Assembly: GCF_000482545.1 (NCBI RefSeq)
Contig: NZ_KI519454.1
Location: 2,330,954 to 2,394,953, forward strand
Direction of reading: 5' to 3'
DNA length: 64,000 nt
Source of the DNA: Arthrobacter sp. 35W
Lineage (GTDB): Bacteria > Actinomycetota > Actinomycetes > Actinomycetales > Micrococcaceae
Shown: piece after piece, positions 17,801 through 26,631 of the stretch
Numbering within the stretch: the first letter of the stretch is position 1
How the letters are laid out: every line of letters begins with the position of its first letter
The notes under the pieces: model-generated
The model's database searches: none
What the model saw: the letters and a program-made list of their open reading frames with translations, nothing else
Told to the model about the DNA's origin: nothing
Position numbers and translations under genes: made by a program

Positions 17801-19278
17801 GAGGGTGGGGCCGAAGGCGAGTTTGGGGACGAAGTAAAGGGCGACGGCGGCGGCCAGGGCCGTAACGCCGCAGATGGTCCACACCAGAAGGTAGCCGGCC
17901 AGCGGAGCCGCCGTGGACGCCGCCCCGCCAGAGCCGTCACCCGCACCGGCGCCGAGCAGCTGCCCGCACCGCCGAGGAGCTGCCCGGCCAGCGCGATGCC
18001 GAAGACGCACGCGGCGAAGGAGCCGCCAATCGTCTTGGTGGCGTTGGTCAGCCCGGTGGCCATGCCCGTCTGAGTCAACGGCGCGGCGGCCGCGGCGGCG
18101 GAGGGCAGGGCGGCCACCAGCGCGCCGGACCCGAGCCCGGCGATGGCCATGTTCACCAGCACCTGCCCGATGGATCCGTGCAGCGGCAGGAACATCAGGT
18201 AGCCGATGCCCACCACTGCCGCCGCGCCCATCAGCGTGGTCCGCGGTGTGGCCCACCGCGTCACCACGGGATAGAGCAGGGCGCCGACCAACAGGGCGAG
18301 CACATACACCCCGATCAATACCGACACCATCCCCGAGCCAACGCCCAGGCCGTAGCCGACGACGGCGGGATCCGTGCGGGCAAAGGTGGACAGCGGCACC
18401 TGGGCGCCCAGGATCGAGACGCCGAAGAGCAAGGCCGTCAGCTGCACCGGCCACATGCTCGGGGCCCGCAGCAGACGGATGTCCACCAGCGGATCCTTAT
18501 GGCCCAGTTCGTGGCGGGCAAAGGGCACCATGGCCGCGATGCCCAGCATGACGGCGGCCCAGGCCCACCAGGTGCCGGGCCCGTTGAGCCGCATGAACGT
18601 CAGGCCGGCCGTGATCAGCAGCAGGCCCAGGCTGAGGATCGCCAGGCCGATGGTGTCGATCCGCCCGCCGGTGCGCCCGGCCGATTCGGGTACGCCGAAG
18701 AGGATCACGAAGAAGCAGCCGGTCACGGCCACCGCAGGGATGCAGAGCACCAGCCACAACTGGCCCGGCAGCGCCGCCCCCAGGAACCCGCCGGCGAGCG
18801 CGCCGGCGATCACACCGAATTCCAGCCCCGCCACCAGAATGCCGGCGGCCTTGCGGGTCAGGGCCGGGCCGTCGGGGCGGTGGTGGGAGCGGGAGAAGAT
18901 CAGGGCGATCTCCAGCGGCAGCCAGACAACGTAGAAGCCCTGAAGCGCCCACGCCGGCAGGAACAACCAGAAGGTGGGGGCGAAGGCCACGCCCCACGAG
19001 GCCGCGGCGGTGAGGGCCGTGGAGATGAGCAGCACCTTGCGGTGGCCGATCATGTCGCCCAGCTTGGCCAGCACCGGCACCACCAGGGCGCTGACCATCA
19101 GCTGCGCCGCTTCCAGCCAGTTGACGTCGGCGTCGTGGATGCCCAGGGAGCGGGCTATGTCCGTCAGCAGCGGCGTATAGTAGCCCTGCAGAATGCCGCT
19201 GGTCAGTTCCACCAGCACCAGGAAGCCAACCACCACGGCCGCCGTGGGTCCAACGGCCACGCCGCTCTTCAGTGCCAT
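17783..19278 (-). pseudogene. MFS transporter (DHA2-like), frameshifted near its C-terminus
   Basis: This major facilitator protein is intact for about 430 residues (start MALKSGVAVG..., helices including ELTSGILQGYYTPLLTDIARSLGIHD). It then loses frame near 17943-17985. There, two adjacent near-identical segments of 23 and 20 nt form a tandem duplication. Removing one copy restores ALAGQLLGAGAGDGSGGAAS and the final membrane helix, with a stop in the palindromic repeat. As written, the reading runs on antisense through the repeat into the neighbouring gene to 17590. It may be a real pseudogene, a phase-variable locus or an assembly error. It is divergent from the luciferase-like/MarR pair, a common context for drug or quinone exporters. 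Confidence 0.8.
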
Positions 19279-19393
19279 GGCTCCCTCTCCGCCGTCCGGC
19301 TCGGAGGGTGCCGGACTGATTGCATCCTAAACGCTGCCGGAGCACAGTGGTGGGGATCACTGGAACATTTTGACCCCCACTCCGGTTGAACCG

Positions 19394-19417
19394 TATATTA
19401 GATGCAAACGCATATAT
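19394..19417. promoter_or_regulatory. Candidate MarR operator in MFS/LLM divergent region
   Basis: An imperfect palindrome centred on ATGC-AAAC-GCAT sits in an AT-rich patch about 35 bp before the LLM start codon. A related inverted element, TTGCATCCTAA at 19320-19330, lies near the start of the divergent MFS gene. The MarR gene downstream is the obvious candidate regulator; this is inference. Confidence 0.4.
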
Positions 19418-19451
19418 CCGGGCCGCCGCCCGGGGTCGGAGGAGAAGAAAA

Positions 19452-20579
19452 ATGCAGTTCGGAATCTTCAGCGTCGGGGACGTCACCATGGACCCCACCA
19501 CCGGAGCGACGCCCACGGAGCATGAGCGCATCAAGGCGATCACCACCATCGCCAAGCACGCCGAGGAGGTGGGCATGGATGTGTTTGCCACCGGCGAGCA
19601 CCACAACCCGCCGTTCTACCCCAGCTCCCCCACCACACTGCTGGGCTACATCGCCGCCCAGACGGAGAAGATCATCCTCTCCACCACCACCACACTGATC
19701 ACCACCAATGATCCCGTGAAGATCGCTGAAGACTTCGCCACCCTGCAGCATCTGGCAGACGGCCGCGTGGACCTGGTGCTGGGCCGCGGCAACACCGGCC
19801 CGGTCTACCCGTGGTTTGGCAAGAACATGCAGGACTCCCTGGAGCTGACCATCGAGAACTACAGCCTGCTGCGCAAGCTCTGGGACGAGGACGTGGTGAA
19901 TTGGGAGGGCAAGCACCGCACGCCACTGCACGGCTTCACCGCCACTCCGCGCCCGCTCGACGGCGTGGCCCCCTTTGTCTGGCACGGCGCCATCCGCACG
20001 CCCCAGATCGCCGAGATCGCCGCCTACTACGGCGACGGCTTCTTCGCCAACAACATCTTCTGGCCCAAGGAGCACTACCAGCAGCTCATCAACCTCTACC
20101 GCGAGCGCTACGCCCACTACGGCCACGGCACCCCGGAGCAGGCCATCGTGGGCCTGGGCGGCCAGTTCTTCATCCGCCCCAACTCCCAGGACGCGGTCAA
20201 GGAATTCCGCCCCTACTTCGACAACGCCCCGGTCTACGGCCACGGCCCGTCCATGGAGGACTTCACCTCGCAGACCCCGCTGACGGTGGGCAGCCCGGCG
20301 GAGATGATCGAGAAGACGCTCTCCTTCGCCGACTACTTTGGCGACTACCAGCGCCAGCTCTTCCTGGTGGACCACGCCGGCCTGCCGCTGAAGACGGTGC
20401 TGGAGCAGCTGGACCTGTTCGGTTCCGAGGTGCTGCCGACGCTGCGGGCCGAGTTCGCCGCACGCCGCCCGGCCACCATCCCGGATGCCCCCACGTTCGC
20501 CAACCGCAAGGCCGCCCTTGCCGAGAAGGCCTCCAAGGCATCCGATGCCGCCGGCGTCAGTGCATCGGCAGGGCTCTGA
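19452..20579 (+). CDS. LLM class flavin-dependent oxidoreductase
   Basis: This 375-residue protein of the bacterial luciferase-like family (TIM barrel, FMN or F420 using) starts MQFGIFSVGDVT. It contains GMDVFATGEHHNPPF, the TTTTLITTNDPVKIAEDFATLQHLADGRVDLVLGRG block and AAYYGDGFFANNIF. The ATG at 19452 has a GGAGGAG ribosome-binding site. Its stop overlaps the start of the MarR gene, so the two are translationally coupled. Its substrate is unknown; members next to MarR regulators are often linked to electrophile or quinone stress, but that is not shown here. Confidence 0.92.
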   Translation: MQFGIFSVGDVTMDPTTGATPTEHERIKAITTIAKHAEEVGMDVFATGEHHNPPFYPSSPTTLLGYIAAQTEKIILSTTTTLITTNDPVKIAEDFATLQHLADGRVDLVLGRGNTGPVYPWFGKNMQDSLELTIENYSLLRKLWDEDVVNWEGKHRTPLHGFTATPRPLDGVAPFVWHGAIRTPQIAEIAAYYGDGFFANNIFWPKEHYQQLINLYRERYAHYGHGTPEQAIVGLGGQFFIRPNSQDAVKEFRPYFDNAPVYGHGPSMEDFTSQTPLTVGSPAEMIEKTLSFADYFGDYQRQLFLVDHAGLPLKTVLEQLDLFGSEVLPTLRAEFAARRPATIPDAPTFANRKAALAEKASKASDAAGVSASAGL

Positions 20580-21046
20580 TGAGCAGCAGCTCCTCGCACC
20601 GGCGGCTCGCCACCCAAGCCTGGGAGTCCCTCTTCCGGGCCCAGGTCACGGTGATGCGCCAACTGGGCAAGGAACCGTCCTTGAAGAAGCTGGGCGCCGG
20701 TGAGTACGACATCCTCTACACGCTGACCCAGTGCAAGAGCGGCTGGCTGCGGCTGAACGAGTTCAACGACAAGGTGCTCATCTCCCAGCCCAGCATCTCC
20801 AGGATGGTGGAGCGGATGGAAAAGCGCGGCCTGATCCAGCGCAGGACCGCCGACGACGACCGCCGGGGCGTGCTGATCGGCCTCACCGAAGCCGGTGCCG
20901 CCGCCCAAAAGGAGGTGGGCAGGGAGCATGTGAAGCACATCGCCGAACTGCTCGGCGCCGGATTGGACGAGGAGGAGATGCGCACCCTGCTGGCACTGAC
21001 CACCAAGCTGCGCACCTCCGTGGCCGAACAGGCGTCAGCCCGGTAG
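20579..21046 (+). CDS. MarR family transcriptional regulator
   Basis: This 155-residue winged-helix protein has the MarR recognition helix SQPSISRMVERMEKRGLIQRR, followed by the wing TADDDRRGVLIGLTEAG. The ATG overlaps the LLM stop as TGATG. Likely targets are its own operon and the divergent MFS gene through the palindrome near 19394-19417. Ligands of such regulators are typically phenolic or oxidising compounds. Confidence 0.92.
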   Translation: MSSSSSHRRLATQAWESLFRAQVTVMRQLGKEPSLKKLGAGEYDILYTLTQCKSGWLRLNEFNDKVLISQPSISRMVERMEKRGLIQRRTADDDRRGVLIGLTEAGAAAQKEVGREHVKHIAELLGAGLDEEEMRTLLALTTKLRTSVAEQASAR

Positions 21047-21130
21047 CAGACGGCGCTCTATGCTGGAGCCAGCAGCTTTCCTTGCACCGGCCTTCAGCGC
21101 CGCCGCGGCTGCCTGAGGCAGGAGGCGTCC

Positions 21131-22054
21131 ATGGAGGAAATCCGCGCGGATTTCATGGCGGACCAGACGGGCAGGTCGGTGCTGGTCACCGGCGCCAACA
21201 GCGGCCTGGGCTTCCAGGCCGCTGTTGCCTTTGCCGCCAAAGGTGCCGCCGTCACGCTCGCCTGCCGAAACATGGAGCGCGGCGCGCAGGCCCTTGACCG
21301 GCTGCAGTCCGCCACCGGCAGCACCACGGCCACCCTCCGCGAGCTGGATTTGGCCAGTCTGGACTCCATCCGGCACTTTGCCGCCGGGTGGGAGGGGCCG
21401 CTGGACGTGCTGGTCAACAACGCCGGGTTGATGGCCCCGCCCCGCTCCACCACCCTCGACGGCTTTGAGCAGCAGCTGGGCATCAACCACCTGGGCCACT
21501 TCGCCCTCAGCGGCCTGCTGCTGCCGGCCCTGCGCCTGGCTCCCTCGGCGCGCGTGGTGGTGGTTTCCAGCATCGCCCACCGCCGCGGCCGGATCGACTT
21601 TGATGATCTGATGAGCCAAAGCCGCTACCGCCGCTGGCGTGCGTACAGCCAGAGCAAGATCGCCAATCTGTACTTCGTCATGGAGTTTGCCCGCCGTCTG
21701 GATGCGCGCGGGGAGGACATCGTGGTGGCCGCCGCCCACCCCGGCCTGGCGAACACCAATCTGCCGGCCAGCATGGGCAAGGATCCGGCGGCCCTGCTGA
21801 CCAGTGCCTTCATGCGGCTCGCTGCCCAGCCGGACACAGTGGCAGTGCGGCCCGTACTCTACGCCGCCACCGCCCCCGATGTGCGCGGCGGGGACTTCTA
21901 CGGCCCCAAGGGGCTCTACGGGCAGGCCGGCGAGGTGTCCATCGAGGCACCGGCGGCCAGGGTGGCCGACCATCTGGTGGCCCGCCGCCTGTGGGAGGTC
22001 AGCGAGGACCTCACAAAGGTGCACTTCCCCGATCTGCCGCCCGCAGGGGACTAG
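21131..22054 (+). CDS. Short-chain dehydrogenase/reductase
   Basis: This 307-residue Rossmann-fold oxidoreductase has the cofactor motif TGANSGLG, the NNAG strand, the catalytic Ser in VVSSIAH and the Tyr-x3-Lys motif in AYSQSKIAN. CRN after beta-2 favours NADPH. It resembles the WWOX/retinol-dehydrogenase-like subgroup common in actinobacteria. It converges on the lipoprotein gene with a 4-nt overlap of stop codons at CTAG (22051-22054). Confidence 0.9.
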   Translation: MEEIRADFMADQTGRSVLVTGANSGLGFQAAVAFAAKGAAVTLACRNMERGAQALDRLQSATGSTTATLRELDLASLDSIRHFAAGWEGPLDVLVNNAGLMAPPRSTTLDGFEQQLGINHLGHFALSGLLLPALRLAPSARVVVVSSIAHRRGRIDFDDLMSQSRYRRWRAYSQSKIANLYFVMEFARRLDARGEDIVVAAAHPGLANTNLPASMGKDPAALLTSAFMRLAAQPDTVAVRPVLYAATAPDVRGGDFYGPKGLYGQAGEVSIEAPAARVADHLVARRLWEVSEDLTKVHFPDLPPAGD

Positions 22055-22953
22055 GCGACCTTCAACGAGGTGATCATCCGGGCGATGTTCTGGAACTCGC
22101 CCGTGAGCATGTACGCCTGCGCCTCGGCCAGCGTGGTAAACGTGCGCAGGCCCTCGGCGCCGCCCGGGAGGGCGCTGAACTGGCGGACATCGCCAAACCA
22201 GTAGACCCCCAGCGGCTGGGCCGTGACCACGTTGTAGAACAGGCAGGCCCTGCCATCGGCGCCCGCGGCATGGTCGACGATGCCGTACGAGGCCGTGTAG
22301 ACGGTGTCCCCATGCATCAGCCGGTACACAAACCGTGGCGAAATGGAGCCGGGGTCGTCACTGGTTGAGGGGATGTCCATCGGCACGCTGGCCAGCACCG
22401 TGTAGTCGCGGGCCCCGGCATCGGCGCACGAGCCGCCCATCACGATGTTGCTCGCCCCAAAGGTGGCCATGACCGTGCCGGCCGCGTTGCGCACCACCAC
22501 CGAGAGGGCTCCGGCGGGGTCCGAGGTGCCCGGAGGCTCCTCCTGCGCCGTCCAGTCGGCCGGCAGCTCAAAGGCAATCCGCCCGGCGGCATCCCTAAAC
22601 GTCTTCCATTGCGCTGCCGTCGCCTCGGCGCCGGGCAGCGTGCCGATCCCCGTGCCGGTGGGGATGGTTGTGGGCAGCCCCGTTCCGGTGGCGCTGCTCG
22701 ACGACGACGGCGGGTCGGCGCCGTCGTCGGGCTCCGGGGCCGGCGTGCATCCAGCCAGGGACAGGGAGGCGGCGAGCGCGAAGGACAGCAGAACCGCCGC
22801 CGCTCCCCTGCGGGGCGCTCCCGCCTGCCGGACGTTGGAGCAGCGGACGGCCGGGCGCCGGGACGGCGGCCGCGAAGATCCCTCCTGCAAAGATGCTGCA
22901 CCCGGACCTTCTACGGGCCGCGGCGCGGTGGCGGGGCTGGATGGGTGGACCAT
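22051..22953 (-). CDS. Putative secreted lipoprotein of unknown function
   Basis: This 300-residue protein has an unusually long N-terminal stretch (about 50 residues) before a hydrophobic core and lipobox SLAGC (Cys69). The true start may be further downstream, closer to the signal peptide. A Ser/Asp-rich linker precedes a globular domain of about 200 residues (WKTFRDAAGRIAFELPADWTAQ...), a pattern seen in actinobacterial lipoproteins of unknown function. No enzyme motif is recognised. It is divergent from the Pho-boxed operon at 23174. Confidence 0.7.
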   Translation of the reverse strand: MVHPSSPATAPRPVEGPGAASLQEGSSRPPSRRPAVRCSNVRQAGAPRRGAAAVLLSFALAASLSLAGCTPAPEPDDGADPPSSSSSATGTGLPTTIPTGTGIGTLPGAEATAAQWKTFRDAAGRIAFELPADWTAQEEPPGTSDPAGALSVVVRNAAGTVMATFGASNIVMGGSCADAGARDYTVLASVPMDIPSTSDDPGSISPRFVYRLMHGDTVYTASYGIVDHAAGADGRACLFYNVVTAQPLGVYWFGDVRQFSALPGGAEGLRTFTTLAEAQAYMLTGEFQNIARMITSLKVA

Positions 22954-23091
22954 GAGGGGCCTCCTGGCTGGTGGACCTGGCTGTGCGGCCGCAGGCTGGC
23001 TGCTCCGGTACGCGCCATCCTAGACCTCCGCTGGCACCCGAACGCTCCGCAGGCGCCGGGCGCGCCGGGCCGGCGTTGCACACCGCGGCCC

Positions 23092-23113
23092 GTTGGGTAA
23101 ACGTTGCGTGAAC
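23092..23113. promoter_or_regulatory. Candidate Pho box upstream of the HAD-PhnDCEE operon
   Basis: Two adjacent 11-bp direct repeats, GTTGGGTAAAC and GTTGCGTGAAC, lie about 60 bp before the operon. Read on the minus strand they give GTTCACGCAAC and GTTTACCCAAC, matching the PhoP direct-repeat pattern of actinobacteria (GTTCAC-type units on an 11-bp period). A further 17-bp imperfect direct repeat (GTGAACACTTGTTTCAT at 23108 and a 14/17 match at 23138) follows with a 30-bp period. Binding is predicted, not shown. Confidence 0.55.
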
Positions 23114-23173
23114 ACTTGTTTCATAGAGTCAGAATCTGTGGACACTTCGTTCATGGGGCCCTAGCCTGAACAG

Positions 23174-23935
23174 GTGAGAACAACTTCCCTCCCCGAGCGC
23201 CCCGCCTCGCTGCAGCCCGTCCTGGTCTTGGACTTCGACGGAACCGTCTGTTTGGGGGACGGTCCCGTACTGGCCTATGCCGACGCGGTGGCCCGACTCC
23301 TGCCAGCCACGGCCGCGGAACAGCTGCACCACGATCTGGCACTGTTCCTGGCCAACGATGCTTCGGCACCCGCCCACAAGGACGGGTACGCCGCAGTGGC
23401 CGCCATGGCCGGACCCCTGTTGTCTGCCGCCGAACTGAACGCCGCCTACGCCCACAGCCGCACGCTGCTGGCCAGCGGAGCGGTGGACGTCAGTGCACCC
23501 GAGGGGTTGGCGGATTTTCTCACCGGTTTGGCCGGCGCTGTGCACCGCGTCCTGCTGACCAACGCGCCAGCCACCGGCATTGCGCAGACCCTGGATGTTC
23601 TGGGGCTGGGCGGTGCCGTGGATGACATCATTCCGGACGCCAATAAACCGTCCGGCCTGGTGGAGCTGCTCCCGCGGCTGCTGAAGAACCGGCCGCCGCG
23701 GGAGCTGCTCAGCGTGGGGGATGTCTGGGCCAATGACATCTTCCTGCCCTGGCGGCACGGCTGTGCCACCGCCTTCATCGATCGTTTCGACCACCGCACC
23801 GGCCCGGCCAGCCTGCACGCACCCCGCTTTGAACTGCTCTATCCCGGCATCACTGCCTGGGCCGCTGATCCCGCGGCCTTTGCGCTGAGCCATCCCAGTC
23901 CCACCGAATCCTTACAAGAAAAGGCACAACTGTGA
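23174..23935 (+). CDS. HAD family hydrolase, first gene of organophosphate/phosphonate-type operon
   Basis: This 253-residue haloacid-dehalogenase-type phosphatase starts at a GTG. Motif I VLDFDGTVCLGD supplies the nucleophilic and acid/base aspartates, motif II is LLTNAP, motif III the lysine in NKPSG, and motif IV SVGDVWANDI. All catalytic positions are present, so it is probably active. Its stop overlaps the start of the PhnD-like gene, so it is coupled to the importer. Dephosphorylation of an imported phosphoester is a plausible role; phosphonatase activity is another option, but the fold subtype cannot be decided here. Confidence 0.85.
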   Translation: MRTTSLPERPASLQPVLVLDFDGTVCLGDGPVLAYADAVARLLPATAAEQLHHDLALFLANDASAPAHKDGYAAVAAMAGPLLSAAELNAAYAHSRTLLASGAVDVSAPEGLADFLTGLAGAVHRVLLTNAPATGIAQTLDVLGLGGAVDDIIPDANKPSGLVELLPRLLKNRPPRELLSVGDVWANDIFLPWRHGCATAFIDRFDHRTGPASLHAPRFELLYPGITAWAADPAAFALSHPSPTESLQEKAQL

Positions 23936-24963
23936 TGACCAACCGTTCCAAGCTCGCGGCCCTCGGAGCCCTCGCCTTCGCCGGCACCCTGGCGCTGTCC
24001 GCCTGCGGCGTCAGCCAGGATGCACCCGCAGCCTCCGCCGGCGGCACCGGCACGGCCCAGGCCGCCGCCTGCGCCGGCACCAGCGACAATTCCGCCGCTG
24101 CCCCCACCGAACTGACCCTGGCCCTGGTGCCCTCCGGCGATGCCAAGAAGCTGGTGGAAACGGTCAAGCCGCTCGAAACCGCGCTCTCGGACCGCCTCGG
24201 CATCCCCGTCCACGGCGTGATCACCGCCGACTACCAGGCCGCCGTGGAGGCCATCGGCTCCAACCAGGCCCAGATCGGCATGCTCCCCTCGCTGCAGATG
24301 AGCCAGGCGTGCGACAAGTACGGTGCCAAGCCGGCCCTGCAGACCCTGCGCAAGGGCAAGAGCTCCTACGCGGCCCAGATGTTCACCAACAACCCCGAGA
24401 AGTACTGCTCGGACACCCCCGCGCCGGGCCCCAACGGCATGCTGTACTGCAACGGCACGGGCTCCGGCAACGGCCCCGCCGGTCTGGACGCCGTCGCCAA
24501 GGTCAAGGGTTCCACCGTGGCCATGCTCTCCCCCGCCTCCCCGGCCGGCTACATCTTCCCGGTGGCCGCCATGAAGACCGCCGGCGTGGCCGTGGAGGAT
24601 GTCTCCCCCATCAAGGTCACAGCGAATGACGCCTCCGTGCTGGCCGTCTACAAGGGCGACGCCGAGGTGGGCTTCAGCTACTGGGACGCCCGCGAGGTGG
24701 TCAAGAAGGACAACCCCGACGTCGGGTCCAAGGTCGTCGTCTTCGCCCTCACCAACGAGGTGCCCAATGACGGCATGTCCCTCTCCGGCAAGCTCAGCTC
24801 CGACTGGCAGGCAAAGGTCAATGCCGCCATGCTGGACTTCTCCTCCACTGACGAGGGCGTCAAGGCACTGACAGCCATCTACCAGATCACCGGCATGAAG
24901 CCCGCGGATGTGGCCACCCTGAAGCAGACCCAGGACGCCGCACGCTCCATCGGCCTGGGCTGA
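23935..24963 (+). CDS. phnD: Phosphate/phosphonate ABC transporter substrate-binding lipoprotein, PhnD-like
   Basis: This 342-residue lipoprotein has lipobox LALSAC (Cys24). The PhnD-type domain includes LTLALVPSGDAKKLVETVKPLETALSDRLG at its start and the ligand loop SPASPAGYIFP. The ATG at 23935 is chosen over the GTG at 23932; either overlaps the HAD stop. It is the extracytoplasmic receptor for the PhnC/PhnE/PhnE transporter that follows. PhnD relatives bind phosphonates, phosphite or phosphate esters, and the true ligand is unknown. Confidence 0.9.
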   Translation: MTNRSKLAALGALAFAGTLALSACGVSQDAPAASAGGTGTAQAAACAGTSDNSAAAPTELTLALVPSGDAKKLVETVKPLETALSDRLGIPVHGVITADYQAAVEAIGSNQAQIGMLPSLQMSQACDKYGAKPALQTLRKGKSSYAAQMFTNNPEKYCSDTPAPGPNGMLYCNGTGSGNGPAGLDAVAKVKGSTVAMLSPASPAGYIFPVAAMKTAGVAVEDVSPIKVTANDASVLAVYKGDAEVGFSYWDAREVVKKDNPDVGSKVVVFALTNEVPNDGMSLSGKLSSDWQAKVNAAMLDFSSTDEGVKALTAIYQITGMKPADVATLKQTQDAARSIGLG

Positions 24964-25012
24964 CCAATCCCCGCCGCAGGCCCAGATCCACGGAACTAAC
25001 AAGGACGCAAAC

Positions 25013-25822
25013 ATGGAACGCACCGGGGCGGACATCCGCTTTGAGAATGCCACAGTCACCTACCCCAACGGCCACGCCGGGTTGAAGGGGATCACCCTGG
25101 ACATCCCTGCGGGGCAGATGGTGGGTGTGGTGGGGCTTTCCGGCGCCGGGAAGTCCACCCTGGTGCGCACCATCAACGGCCTGGTTCCGCTCAGTGCGGG
25201 CAGCATCGCCGTCGGCGGCCACACCCTCACCGGCCGGGGAGGCACACAGCTGCGCGGCAGGGAGCTGCGCGAGCTGCGCTCGAATGTGGGCATGGTGTTC
25301 CAGAGCTTCAACCTGGCCAAGCGCACCACTGTGATCAACAACGTGCTCATGGGCCGGCTCTACCACTCCCCCGCCTGGCGCACGCTGCTGGGGGCGTGGA
25401 AGAACGACGACGTCGAGCTGGCCATGCGTGCCCTGGAGCGGGTGGAGATTGTGGGCAAGGCCTACGAGCCGGCCGCCAGCCTCTCCGGCGGGCAGCAGCA
25501 GCGCGTGGCCATTGCCCGCGCCCTGGCCCAGCGTCCGCAGGTGATCCTGGCCGATGAGCCCGTGGCCTCCCTCGATCCGCCCACCAGCCATGTGGTGATG
25601 CGCGACCTCGCCCGCATCAATGCGGAGCTGGGCATCACGGTGGTGGTCAACCTGCACTTCCTGGACCTGGCCCGCACCTACAGCGAGCGGCTGATCGGCA
25701 TGCGCGCCGGGGAGATCGTCTTCGACGGCACGGGTGCCGAGGCGGACGAGGCCGTGTTTGAAAGCATCTACGGCCGGTCGCTGACCGCCGAGGACGTGCT
25801 CGAAGCTAGGGCGGAACTGTGA
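25013..25822 (+). CDS. phnC: Phosphonate-type ABC transporter ATP-binding protein
   Basis: This 269-residue ATPase carries Walker A GLSGAGKST, the Q-loop in MVFQSFNLAKRTTVINNVLMGRL (typical of PhnC), signature LSGGQQQRVAIARAL and Walker B VILADEPVASLDP. It energises the two PhnE-like permeases encoded next. Its stop overlaps the following start by 4 nt. A 50-bp gap separates it from phnD, the only sizeable gap in the operon. Confidence 0.94.
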   Translation: MERTGADIRFENATVTYPNGHAGLKGITLDIPAGQMVGVVGLSGAGKSTLVRTINGLVPLSAGSIAVGGHTLTGRGGTQLRGRELRELRSNVGMVFQSFNLAKRTTVINNVLMGRLYHSPAWRTLLGAWKNDDVELAMRALERVEIVGKAYEPAASLSGGQQQRVAIARALAQRPQVILADEPVASLDPPTSHVVMRDLARINAELGITVVVNLHFLDLARTYSERLIGMRAGEIVFDGTGAEADEAVFESIYGRSLTAEDVLEARAEL

Positions 25823-26631
25823 GCCAGGCCGCTGCACCGTCCGCACCCTACATGGGCCAGCGTCCCAGCAAACCCCGCCGTGGCCGCCCCACGGCGGCCG
25901 CGGTCGTCGTCCTGGCCGCCATCACCGTCTGGGCGGGACTGGGGGTTGGCGTGGATCTGGCGGCCATCGGCCGGAACTGGCAGAACGCCGTCGTCAACAC
26001 CACCCAGTTGCTCCAGCCCGACTACGCCTTCTTCCCGAAAACCATTCCGGCGCTGCTGGAGACCCTGAACATGGCAGTGATTGCCACGTTCATCGGCTCG
26101 CTGTTGTCGGTGCCGCTGGCGTTTCTGGCCTCGCGCGCCACCAACCCCAACGCCCCGCTGTTGGGCGCCGTCCGGTTTGGCATGAACCTCATCCGCTCCG
26201 TTCCGGACATCCTCTACGCCGCCATCCTGGTGGCGGTGGTCGGTGTGGGGGCGTTGTCCGGCATCATGGCGCTGGTGCTCTTCAATGTGGGCATCATCGT
26301 CAAGCTGGTTTCCGAGGCCCTCGACGCCGAGGACCTCGGCGCGCAGGAGGCGGCGCTGGCCGCCGGTGCCACCTGGACGGGCGCCAACCGGTCGGCAATG
26401 CTCCCCCAGATTCTGCCCAGCCTGGCCTCCCAGGTGCTGTACACCTTTGAAATCAACATCCGCGCCTCCACCGTCATCGGCCTGGTGGGTGCCGGCGGGC
26501 TGGGCATCCTGATCGACAACGTCCGCAGCTTCTTCCGCTACCACGAACTCTCGCTGATCATTCTGGAGATCCTGGTGATGGTCCTCGTGCTGGAGGCCTT
26601 GTCTTCGGCCCTGCGCAAAAGGCTGGTGTGA
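25819..26631 (+). CDS. phnE: Phosphonate-type ABC transporter permease (first PhnE)
   Basis: This 270-residue membrane permease has a PhnE-like EAA loop (EALDAEDLGAQEAALAAGATW) and the segment FEINIRASTVIGLVGAGGLGILID diagnostic of the family. It overlaps phnC and the second phnE by 4 nt each. Two non-identical permeases suggest a heterodimeric pore. Confidence 0.93.
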   Translation: MSQAAAPSAPYMGQRPSKPRRGRPTAAAVVVLAAITVWAGLGVGVDLAAIGRNWQNAVVNTTQLLQPDYAFFPKTIPALLETLNMAVIATFIGSLLSVPLAFLASRATNPNAPLLGAVRFGMNLIRSVPDILYAAILVAVVGVGALSGIMALVLFNVGIIVKLVSEALDAEDLGAQEAALAAGATWTGANRSAMLPQILPSLASQVLYTFEINIRASTVIGLVGAGGLGILIDNVRSFFRYHELSLIILEILVMVLVLEALSSALRKRLV

